Shown here piece after piece: positions 48,171 through 56,100 of a stretch of DNA of 64,000 nt (positions are counted from its first letter, which is position 1; each line of letters begins with the position of its first letter). Under the pieces are notes generated by a model. That model was not told the DNA's origin and ran no database searches. It saw only the letters and a list, made by a program, of their open reading frames with translations. The DNA is from Bradyrhizobium neotropicale. GTDB taxonomy: Bacteria; Pseudomonadota; Alphaproteobacteria; Rhizobiales; Xanthobacteraceae. The position numbers and the translations under genes are program-made. The stretch covers positions 36,910-100,909 of the forward strand of contig NZ_LSEF01000052.1 in the NCBI RefSeq assembly GCF_001641695.1, read 5' to 3'.

Positions 48171-50582
48171 TCAGTCGACGTATCCGTATCTCTCGTAATA
48201 CCGGTTGCGATAATAGCCCGCGCTGTAGATATCGTAGCGGGTCATCACCGCCATGTTCACCTTGTTGAGCACTGCGCCAAGCAAGCGCTCGCGGACGATC
48301 GGAGTCTCGCTGAGCACGCGCTCCAGGATATCGACCTTGGCCTTGGCCCATTCGATGACGAGTACGTAAGAGTCGGCCAGCGCTCCGGTGGCCCGGACGT
48401 CGATCACTGGCGCGAGCGGGCTGAGGTCGAGAACGATGCGGTCATAGTGCTCCCGCAGATGCTGGAACAGACGTTCCATTTGGGGAGAGGCCAGCACGTC
48501 GCTGGAGTTGGAAAAGCGCGAGCTCACGACGCACGGAAGGAAATGCAGATTGGTTTGTGGATCAATCCAAACTGCTTCCGTCCAATTAACCCTGCCCAGG
48601 ACGACATCGATCAAGCCGGCCTTCGCCGTGGGGGCAAGCCGCGCGGTAAGGCTTGGATTGCGGATATCGCCGTCGATCAGAAGCGTGCGGGAGCCGCCTT
48701 GTGCCACGGTTTGAGCGAGTGCCTCGCTGATCGTAGATTTACCTTCATTGGGGAGCCCCGAGGTGATGCCGACGACCTTATTGGACGATCCGTAGCTGCT
48801 GAGATCGCAAGCAAGCTTGATCGAACGAAAGCCCTCGGCAAAACGCGAGAAGGGCGAATTGATCACGTATCTGCCGACGCTGTCGTTGGCGGTAAGCAGA
48901 CGATCGCGATGTGGCTGCGGGAAACTGGAGCCGAGTTCGGATCGTTGCGGCAGACCCGAGGCCTGGGCGGGGGCCGGCCTTGCCGCCGGCGGTTGGGCTC
49001 TTTTCGCCCGTCTGTTGAATAGCCGCCCTGCTTTGGACAGCAGAGGATGCCCGGATAGACCCACGCTCTGCTCGCTGCCGATCGTTGGGATTGAAGCGAG
49101 ACAGCTGGTGTGGAGATGCTGCTCGACCTGGGAGACGGTTCGGAACACGCGGTCCAGCATGTCGAGCAGGATGGCGACGCCCCCAGCGAGGATTGCGCCG
49201 CCGATCAGCGCCGCCAGCAGAATGAGGGTTGTCTTGGGCGATGTCTTGTTGGGAGCATTGGACGCCTGTGTGATCACACGCGCTTCAGTAATCGGAAACG
49301 ATTGCTGCTGAACCGAGACCATGTACAGCTGGAGGAAGTTGTCGGAGAGTGCCCGGGCGCTCTGCGCATTGCTTTCCAGATCGCGGAGTGCGATCTGCGC
49401 CTGGTTGGTTCCGTTGGACAGTGCGATTGTGTCGTTCAGGCTCTTCTGACCGGATTCCTCGCGCGCTTTCGCGATTGCAAGGTCGCTCTTGTAAACCTCG
49501 GCCGTACGCCGCAGTTCCTCGGTGATCGAATGCCTGATTTCGCGCATCTGGTTGCGCAGATTGACGACCGCAAGGTGAGTCGGCCCGTATCGATTCGACC
49601 AGTCGGCCTGGCGCGCGGCATAATCAAGATAGGTCTGGCGCAGCTTGGTAATCACCGGATTGTTCATGGTGTCGGTCACGGTCGCCAGATCGTTTAGGAT
49701 GACCTTGGAGTCGTTGTCGTCCGCATTCAGAATGGACGTGATCCGCTCAAGCTTGGCCTGCGCCTCGGCACGCTGAGCGCGGGCCTGGGTGAGCGAGCTG
49801 TTGATCTCCGCGAGCTGCTGCTCGGTGAGGAGGCGCCCGCCGGCATCGACGATGTTGTTCTTGGCCTTGAAGTCGACGACCGCGCGTTCGGCGGAGGAAG
49901 CTTGCGCCCGGAGTTCCTTCAATCGATCCTGCAGCCAAACCGCCGCCCGCCGCGACGCCTGATATTTCGATTCCAATGAATCGTTGATGTAGCCGTCGGC
50001 CACCGCATTGGCGACCCGGGCGGCCTGATCGGGAGAAAGCGCCTGATAGGAGATCTCGATGACATAGCTCAGGCCGACGCGCTTGATCGAGAGATTGCTG
50101 GCCAATTTGCCGATTGCGATTCGCATCAACGCGTCTTGGGACGGACGCTGTTCCGGAAACAGCCCGGAAAACAGGTCGGAGATGCTAGTGAGCAGTCCAC
50201 CTTCGTTGCCGGTGAACTCCCGCGAATCGAGCAGGTTCAGTTGCTTGATGACGGATGTCGCGATGGTCTCCGACTTAAGGACTTCGACTTGGCTGTCGAC
50301 CATGGCCGAGTCGATCGGACTGTCGCCGCCCGCTGGTGCCTGGGTCTGCAGCCCCTGCATCTTGCGGCTGTCGATCAAGAGCACGGCAGTGCCCGTATAT
50401 CGCTTTGATGCCGTCAGCAAATAGACACCGGCAAGGCCCATGCAGAGGCACATCACGAAAATCATCACGGGATACTGGCGGCCAATCAGCGAGACCACGA
50501 CAGAAAGCGTCTGCTCCAGCGAAGCCGATTCTTGGGTGGGAGATTCGATCTCGCGAGGGGAGGGGATTCGAGTTTGGAGCAT
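48171..50582 (-). CDS. Wzc-type polysaccharide co-polymerase/bacterial tyrosine kinase
   Basis: 803 residues. Wzz domain with a first helix at about 40-60 (YPVMIFVMCLCMGLAGVYLL), a long periplasmic coiled coil (about 200-420) with the conserved Pro/Gly-rich second helix (about 455-480), then a cytosolic BY-kinase: Walker A GLPNEGKST (about 609-617), Walker A' LLIDGDIR, Walker B RIVLDLSPL. Eight tyrosines lie in the last 21 residues (Tyr783 to Tyr801), the autophosphorylated tail. It sets chain length and gates export with Wza. Confidence 0.94.
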   Translation of the reverse strand: MLQTRIPSPREIESPTQESASLEQTLSVVVSLIGRQYPVMIFVMCLCMGLAGVYLLTASKRYTGTAVLLIDSRKMQGLQTQAPAGGDSPIDSAMVDSQVEVLKSETIATSVIKQLNLLDSREFTGNEGGLLTSISDLFSGLFPEQRPSQDALMRIAIGKLASNLSIKRVGLSYVIEISYQALSPDQAARVANAVADGYINDSLESKYQASRRAAVWLQDRLKELRAQASSAERAVVDFKAKNNIVDAGGRLLTEQQLAEINSSLTQARAQRAEAQAKLERITSILNADDNDSKVILNDLATVTDTMNNPVITKLRQTYLDYAARQADWSNRYGPTHLAVVNLRNQMREIRHSITEELRRTAEVYKSDLAIAKAREESGQKSLNDTIALSNGTNQAQIALRDLESNAQSARALSDNFLQLYMVSVQQQSFPITEARVITQASNAPNKTSPKTTLILLAALIGGAILAGGVAILLDMLDRVFRTVSQVEQHLHTSCLASIPTIGSEQSVGLSGHPLLSKAGRLFNRRAKRAQPPAARPAPAQASGLPQRSELGSSFPQPHRDRLLTANDSVGRYVINSPFSRFAEGFRSIKLACDLSSYGSSNKVVGITSGLPNEGKSTISEALAQTVAQGGSRTLLIDGDIRNPSLTARLAPTAKAGLIDVVLGRVNWTEAVWIDPQTNLHFLPCVVSSRFSNSSDVLASPQMERLFQHLREHYDRIVLDLSPLAPVIDVRATGALADSYVLVIEWAKAKVDILERVLSETPIVRERLLGAVLNKVNMAVMTRYDIYSAGYYRNRYYERYGYVD

Positions 50583-51113
50583 CCGGCTCGTCTACCTGAC
50601 CTGGGTTCTTGGATTGTGCCGTGTCGAAGCAAGCTGAAACCTGTCAGCCCGCACTGAACGCATCACCGGATTGAACGTGCCAAATAAATGTGTCAGCAAG
50701 AGTGCGGTGCATCATACATTTCCGGAACCGCCGAACATCGACGTGTACCGGTTCAGGACGATCTCGCGCGCTAGGTACGGCCCCGGCTAATTACCAACAC
50801 GGCAATTCCCATGCCGTTCAGCAGCGATATCGCGAGCGATAAGCCAGGATATATGCAACAAAAAAATCGACAATCGAGCGGAAAGGGGTGTGCAAACTGT
50901 CGCGGCCAATGCGACCAGAACGGGCGCCCCGACCCATGATGACCAGAACTGTGACGGGAGAGCTCATTTCGGTGGCAACCTCGCGTGGCCTGTTCCCGGA
51001 TTCCACAGGCAGAAACGGGAACCCCCAAGTTGCGCTTGTCCTTGATGTTCAGTGAAAAAGGTGCCGAACCAGAGATGGTCCTTCGGCAACCTGCTCGGAA
51101 CCGACCACGGTCA
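50583..51113. other. Intergenic gap, no convincing gene
   Basis: About 530 bases with promoter for the BY-kinase gene. A minus-strand frame (50771-51121) overlaps the epimerase stop region and shows no domain. Confidence 0.4.
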
Positions 51114-52097
51114 TCAATCAAAGTCTTTGATGCCGGAATCGTGTTTCCATTCGACGAGCGAACTTGCCACGTCGTATTCGAACTTGAACCCGCTGGCGAC
51201 CAGCCGTTTCGGCAGGATGTTGGTGGAGAACCATAGTTTCCGGATTCGCTCGCGATTGATCCCGGTCTTGATGCCGACCTTGTGCAGCATCTCGAACGGA
51301 AGGACGGCGAGGTTCATGAACCACACCGGAATGGTCAGTGTCGGCTTCTTGTAGCCCGCGGCTTGCGAGAAAGCCGTGCAGATCTCGCTGATCGTGTAGC
51401 GGCGCTCGTAGCAGAAATTGTAGACCGACACCCCGTCGTTGCGCGTCGCCATGAAAAGCATCGACGAGACGAGATCCTTGACATAGCCGCACGACTTGAT
51501 GGTGTCGGTTCGGCCAGGATAGATGAAAGCTCGTCTTTCCAGCAGCCTCGACAGCCGCGTGAAATTGCCCTGCTCGTAAAGGCCGTAAATGACGGCGGGG
51601 CGAACGATCGTGAGCCGCCTTGCCGCGTCCTCCGATTGCCACAGCCGATGGATGGCTTCGGCCGAGAGTTTGGAGCGTCCGTAGGCGCTGACAGGCGCGG
51701 GCTGCGAATCCTCGTCGAGTGGGGCCTCGCTCGGGCCGTAGATGGATATTGAGCTTGTGAATATAATGCTCCTGCTGCCGGTCTCCTTCGCAAACCGGCA
51801 CACGTTCACCGCGCCGAGGACGTTGGTGTAGTAATACTCGCCTTCCGGGTGGCCAGGCGTCGTGTGGATCGCCGCCAGATTGAAAATATCGACGGACGCT
51901 CCGCGCGCGAGCTTCGGGTCGAGCGGCTCGCGGACATCGTGGTTGACGTATTCGACGCCGGCAATCTGCTTTCTCGGTTTGCCGATATCGACGGCGACGA
52001 TCCGATCGTATTGTCTGGAGGCGATGAGCCTGTTCATCAGATGAGTTCCGATGAAGCCGGCGCCTCCGAAGACGATGGCCTGAGTGGGGCTCGACAT
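51114..52097 (-). CDS. NAD-dependent epimerase/dehydratase (SDR) at operon end
   Basis: 327 residues from ATG 52097. Rossmann motif GGAGFIGTHL, active-site SAYGRSK (Tyr-x3-Lys) preceded by the catalytic Ser/Thr stretch FTSSISIYG. Sequence is not typical of GalE or UGE; likely a nucleotide-sugar modifying SDR. It follows the secreted hypothetical by 138 bases and may be cotranscribed with the fkbH-MBOAT operon. Confidence 0.8.
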   Translation of the reverse strand: MSSPTQAIVFGGAGFIGTHLMNRLIASRQYDRIVAVDIGKPRKQIAGVEYVNHDVREPLDPKLARGASVDIFNLAAIHTTPGHPEGEYYYTNVLGAVNVCRFAKETGSRSIIFTSSISIYGPSEAPLDEDSQPAPVSAYGRSKLSAEAIHRLWQSEDAARRLTIVRPAVIYGLYEQGNFTRLSRLLERRAFIYPGRTDTIKSCGYVKDLVSSMLFMATRNDGVSVYNFCYERRYTISEICTAFSQAAGYKKPTLTIPVWFMNLAVLPFEMLHKVGIKTGINRERIRKLWFSTNILPKRLVASGFKFEYDVASSLVEWKHDSGIKDFD

Positions 52098-52235
52098 GCG
52101 CTCAGGCCCCAATTCGAGTGAAGGTGCTGAATTCGGTGCGATAGCTTTCCACCTGGATCTCATGATTGACCGCACCCATTGGATCGACTGGGACGCGTGG
52201 TCCGACAAGGACTGCGGTGGGTGTTGCGCGCGCCA

Positions 52236-52697
52236 TCAATACAACTCGCGGTATTCATAGCGGAATGAGGTCGAACCCGCAGAGATGCCGAGGATCCGTT
52301 GCAGCTTCTGATAGCCATTCAGCGCCACGGTGATACAGTCCGTGCTGCCCGCATAGCAGACCTGAACGTTGATGGACTGCCCGCACGAGTTGTTCACGGT
52401 CACGATCTGATCAATGATCTTCGGATTGATGACCTGCGGGTGCGTGGATGGATGGACCGATATGCAGGCCGTTCCGTCCGGCGCCTTATGGGCGGGGGCA
52501 TATGTGCCCTTCATCGGGGGGAATGGGTTCGCGGGCATCGGCGACACTCCGGTTCCTCCATACATCGGCGCCGATGATCTTCCAAAGCCGACAATCTGGG
52601 CTTGCGCAGCTGATGCGCAGAGCAGCGCAGCGAGGACAAGGCTGCATGAAATGCTGCTGACGTGGCCGAAGCGGCCTGACGGATGATCTTTGTTCAT
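52236..52697 (-). CDS. Secreted hypothetical protein in the acylation operon
   Basis: 153 residues. A signal peptide follows an N-terminal extension (SISCSLVLAALLCASAAQA), then a Pro/Gly-rich stretch (MYGGTGVSPMPANPFPPMKG) and a beta-rich C-terminal domain with four cysteines (NNSCGQSINVQVCYAGSTDC). Not assigned to a family. It starts 11 bases after the VOC gene stop, so it is in the operon and may be a periplasmic component of it. Confidence 0.65.
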   Translation of the reverse strand: MNKDHPSGRFGHVSSISCSLVLAALLCASAAQAQIVGFGRSSAPMYGGTGVSPMPANPFPPMKGTYAPAHKAPDGTACISVHPSTHPQVINPKIIDQIVTVNNSCGQSINVQVCYAGSTDCITVALNGYQKLQRILGISAGSTSFRYEYRELY

Positions 52698-52708
52698 GCT
52701 CTAGTCGC

Positions 52709-53158
52709 TCAGCGTTCAGTGCCGGTCTCGAGAATCTCGATGAGACCGAAACCGGAAACATGATGAAACGAGACTTTCTGGCCGCCGAACAGTATCGCGG
52801 GCTCGGGCGAGCTGACCGGCACGATCTCGACGCCTGATGCCGCCAGGGCATCTAGCGCCTGCTCGGCTTTGGGGCATGCGTAGCACAGGTGATAGATCAT
52901 GGTGCCGGTTCGCTTGATCAGCTTGTCGATCGGAGAGGGACCGTCGCCCGGCCAGATCACCTCCACGTCGGGCATCGCGGGGTGATGCCACATGGCGAGG
53001 TTGACGCGCTGTATCGGGTCGAAGGCAGAGTTTCCCGCGCCATAGCCCAGTGACGCCAGGTAACGAAAGGCCTCCTCCGGGGATGCGACCGCAAGCCCGA
53101 AGTGATGGAAAGCCAGTGCAGCCAATGCTGGTGCGATGTCTTTCGCCGAGCGGTCCAC
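52709..53158 (-). CDS. VOC-family protein (glyoxalase/methylmalonyl-CoA epimerase-like)
   Basis: 149 residues with two beta-alpha-beta-beta-beta units. FHHFGLAVASPEEAFRYLASLGY is the first half, MIYHLCYACPKAEQALDALAASG the second, with a final SFHHVSGFGLIEILE. His residues in FHHFGLAV and IYHLCY plus the final Glu could bind a metal. The closest named families are methylmalonyl-CoA epimerases, suggesting action on a 2-hydroxyacyl or acyl-thioester. It begins 6 bases after the acyl carrier protein gene. Confidence 0.85.
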   Translation of the reverse strand: MDRSAKDIAPALAALAFHHFGLAVASPEEAFRYLASLGYGAGNSAFDPIQRVNLAMWHHPAMPDVEVIWPGDGPSPIDKLIKRTGTMIYHLCYACPKAEQALDALAASGVEIVPVSSPEPAILFGGQKVSFHHVSGFGLIEILETGTER

Positions 53159-53164
53159 GTGGTC

Positions 53165-53404
53165 TTACGCTTTCTTCTCGATCAGATCGGCGAACTCGCC
53201 GACATTCTTGAGACCTCCGATCTCGGTCGCGGAGAATTTCACGCCGAAGGCTTTCGAGACAGCCAGCACAAGGCGGATATGGGACAGGCTGTCCCAGCCA
53301 TCGACGTCGTCGGCCGTGGTGTGCGGCGTAATAGCCAGGTCATCCTCGTCGAACACGTCCTGAAAAACAGCGGTGAGTTTGCTGTAGACCTCGGCCTTTT
53401 CCAT
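53165..53404 (-). CDS. Free-standing acyl carrier protein
   Basis: 79 residues. The phosphopantetheine site is DGWDSLSH, with Ser39 as the attachment residue and acidic surroundings (DEDDLAI). In the operon between the SGNH protein and the VOC gene, it is the natural carrier for the acyl unit made by the FkbH-type protein. It is not the fatty acid ACP by sequence. Confidence 0.93.
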   Translation of the reverse strand: MEKAEVYSKLTAVFQDVFDEDDLAITPHTTADDVDGWDSLSHIRLVLAVSKAFGVKFSATEIGGLKNVGEFADLIEKKA

Positions 53405-53459
53405 TGCGTCATCCTTTGTCGATTGTGTTGGCGGTGCCGGCGCGTGGATAACTTGCCGG

Positions 53460-54605
53460 TTAGTTGCCCGGTGCGGCGGTCACCAGCTCCGAAGAGCGCA
53501 GGGTGGTGACCTTTGGTGCTGATTTGTCAGGTGTCTCCTGGCAGACGAACGAATCCAGCTTTCCCGCCAGCCTGGTCGACCAGATATCGGCCAGATGCCG
53601 CTTGGCATGCACCTCGTCCGAATAGTCGAGGTCGTTGTCGAGGTCGTCCATGCTCAGCGAACTGAAGTTCCGCCGGTCGCCGAATTCCTGCAGCAGGTCC
53701 TTCAGCGCCTGCCGGTAGCTCGGTTGATACGGGCTTGCATCGCGATGCCATGCTGGGATCGGCAGGTCGACGAGCACAATTTTCTCCCCCGAGTCCAGCA
53801 ACGCCTGGATGGTCTGTTTCAAGACTTCGACCTGGGCAGCGGAAATCTCGGTCGTGCGCCCCATGGTCTCCTTCCAGTATTCCAGCGCCTTCTGCTTGTC
53901 CTCGGCCGACATCACGACGCTTTCGCGCTCGTCGTCGGTGCGTTGGGCGCTGGTGCGGCCGGTCAGCGCGAGATTAACGCCGGCTCTGGCCTGGCGCGCG
54001 ACCTTCTCGAGCAGCAGGAACGGTCGGATCGCCATGACGCCCGCGTCCAGCCAATGCGCGGGCAACACCGCGACGGGGCCGTTCTGCGTACGACGGTAGA
54101 AGCCATACCGGTACCGTTCGATATCGATATCCGTCTCGCCGCGATGACGGTCGCCCTCCGCATATTTCACGTCCGAATCGACGAACATGCCGAACCAGAC
54201 GCCGATGACGAAGGTGTTCAGTCGGCGCTCCTCATCGCTCTGCACCTCGTGGACCAGATTGATCACCTGCCTGACCTCGGAAATGTTGGCGCCTCCCATT
54301 GCGAGGTTGCTGACCTTGGCGCAGCCAAGGTTCGCCTGCACGAGCTTCTGCCGGAACCCGACTCCGGTGTTCGATGCTCCCACCAAAATGACCTTGCTGT
54401 CCGGGTTGGCCAGCACGCTGCGGCCGAGGAAGACGTATTTGGGAACCGTCATGTAAAGCGTTTGTTCCGCGGCCTGGAAATCCCGCGGACCGGCGCGCGA
54501 TGGATCCGGAAAGACGACGAACGACGCACCGGCGAGCAGCACGTAAAGGAAAGCGAAGGACAACAAGGCCATCGCCGACTGCCGAAGGATGTATTTCAAT
54601 TTCAA
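53460..54605 (-). CDS. DltD/AlgX-like SGNH protein, membrane-anchored
   Basis: 381 residues from TTG 54605, whose codon overlaps the MBOAT stop (TTGA). An N-terminal anchor (MALLSFAFLYVLLAGASFVV) precedes an SGNH-hydrolase-like domain: VGASNTGVGF (nucleophile Ser in block I), MGGAN (block II) and SDEVHAKRH (Asp-x2-His, block V). The fold and position after MBOAT correspond to DltD, which aids D-alanyl transfer in the Dlt system, and to AlgX/AlgJ in alginate acetylation. Confidence 0.82.
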   Translation of the reverse strand: MKLKYILRQSAMALLSFAFLYVLLAGASFVVFPDPSRAGPRDFQAAEQTLYMTVPKYVFLGRSVLANPDSKVILVGASNTGVGFRQKLVQANLGCAKVSNLAMGGANISEVRQVINLVHEVQSDEERRLNTFVIGVWFGMFVDSDVKYAEGDRHRGETDIDIERYRYGFYRRTQNGPVAVLPAHWLDAGVMAIRPFLLLEKVARQARAGVNLALTGRTSAQRTDDERESVVMSAEDKQKALEYWKETMGRTTEISAAQVEVLKQTIQALLDSGEKIVLVDLPIPAWHRDASPYQPSYRQALKDLLQEFGDRRNFSSLSMDDLDNDLDYSDEVHAKRHLADIWSTRLAGKLDSFVCQETPDKSAPKVTTLRSSELVTAAPGN

Positions 54606-56041
54606 AACGCCTTGTAGACGAAGTCCGGAGCCTTGTGCAGCAGGGTAGCAACGGCGACGATCGCCATCATCTTGCCTGCCAGGTGCAGATTCTTTGTGAT
54701 CTCGCTGCCCTGGATTGCCGACAGAGTGATCGGGATGCGGAGGCGAGCCTGGATGAGATCCAGGCTTAACGCCGCCATGCTGAACGCCGCGGCTACCACG
54801 ACGAAGGTGCCCACGACGCCGGCGACGCCGAGCCGCGCCAACAGATAGGTGAATTGCGGCAGTTCGGGGACCCATAGGCAGGTCAGTGCGAGCACGAAAT
54901 AGGCAATCGTGAGGCCACGCGCTACATAGATGTAGGCGGTGGACTGGGTGAGTGCGCGATAGCGCTTCTTGCCCAGGCGCTCGGTGCAGGCCACCTGCCA
55001 GAGCTTGTTGATGCTTGCGCCGGCACCCATCAGGAGGCCGTAAATCACGAAGACCGCCGTCGTGCCGTGCCAGACGCCCATCACGCCGAACGTGATGAAG
55101 AACGCCAGCACGCCGAGATACGACGTGAGCGCAGGCGAGGGGAGCCAGGTCATCAGGAGCATCACGAGCGGGTTAAAGAGATAGAGCTTGAACCACTGCG
55201 ATAGCGTCATGTGCCAGCGCTGCCAGAACTCGAGGAAGCTGCGCGCCGAGAACGGCTTGTCGAAATTCTCCGGCAACTGCTGCCCGAGCAGGGTTCCGAT
55301 GCCGATCACGATGTCCATGTATCCGGAAAAATTGAAATACAGATAGACCGTGTAGAGCGATGCGACCGTCGCATAGACGGCGCATAGCTTGAGTAACGGC
55401 AGGCCGGTCGGCTGTAGCAGGTGCGGACTGAGAAACGTGAAGGCGTAGTCGGCGGTCGCGGCAATGATGACAAACTTCACATAGCCGGTGGCGATCCTGG
55501 AAAACGCCGCGTAGACCACGGACTGGTCGAGCTGAACCGCCGCCTTTCCATCCATCGTGCTGAAATCCTGATAGCGCTGGATCGGACCGGAGACGAAGCA
55601 CAGGAAGTTGCAGGTGAAGCGAAAAAACGCCAGCGGACCGATTCGCTCGGCCAGATCTCCCGACCGCACGTCGACCATGATGTGCAGGATCCGGAACAGG
55701 ATGTACGAAAGCCCGACGGTCAGATAGGGGAACGAAAGCTGGCCGAACACTTCGAAGAACGAGAAGCGCTTGAGGAACACATAGCAGCAAAGTATCGCCA
55801 CGACACCCACCGCCAGCACGAGGGTCGACTGGCGGAGGTGGAGCGCGGATATGCAGACATAGCCGAGCGCCAAAAAGGCGGCCAGCGGCAACACCTGCGT
55901 GACGTCGCTAAGGTAGCTTGCGATGAAGACGGCATTCGCGGCCCCCAGCACGAACCGTCGATAGACGACCGATTCACTGATGTGGAAGGCAATGACTGCC
56001 GCGGCAAGAAACGCAAAAAACAGGGGGGATGTCAGACTCAT
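54602..56041 (-). CDS. MBOAT-family membrane O-acyltransferase
   Basis: 479 residues, about 12 membrane helices. Conserved MBOAT features include FVSGPIQRYQDF (about 149-160), FNFSGYMDIVIGIGTLLG, WQRWHMTLSQWF (about 273-284) and the catalytic His325 in GVWHGTT. DltB, AlgI and PatA belong to this family and move acyl groups across the membrane to extracytoplasmic acceptors. The neighbours supply a carrier (ACP) and an SGNH partner. Confidence 0.94.
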   Translation of the reverse strand: MSLTSPLFFAFLAAAVIAFHISESVVYRRFVLGAANAVFIASYLSDVTQVLPLAAFLALGYVCISALHLRQSTLVLAVGVVAILCCYVFLKRFSFFEVFGQLSFPYLTVGLSYILFRILHIMVDVRSGDLAERIGPLAFFRFTCNFLCFVSGPIQRYQDFSTMDGKAAVQLDQSVVYAAFSRIATGYVKFVIIAATADYAFTFLSPHLLQPTGLPLLKLCAVYATVASLYTVYLYFNFSGYMDIVIGIGTLLGQQLPENFDKPFSARSFLEFWQRWHMTLSQWFKLYLFNPLVMLLMTWLPSPALTSYLGVLAFFITFGVMGVWHGTTAVFVIYGLLMGAGASINKLWQVACTERLGKKRYRALTQSTAYIYVARGLTIAYFVLALTCLWVPELPQFTYLLARLGVAGVVGTFVVVAAAFSMAALSLDLIQARLRIPITLSAIQGSEITKNLHLAGKMMAIVAVATLLHKAPDFVYKAF

Positions 56042-56100
56042 GTCCGTGAGCTCGAGGCTGTCCGAAGTTCTCGTTCAAGTTTGTCGGCGATCTGACCAGA

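Noticed and set aside
50771..51121. 116-codon minus-strand frame before the BY-kinase operon
   Set aside because: Overlaps the 3' end of the epimerase gene, shows no domain and no ribosome-binding site.
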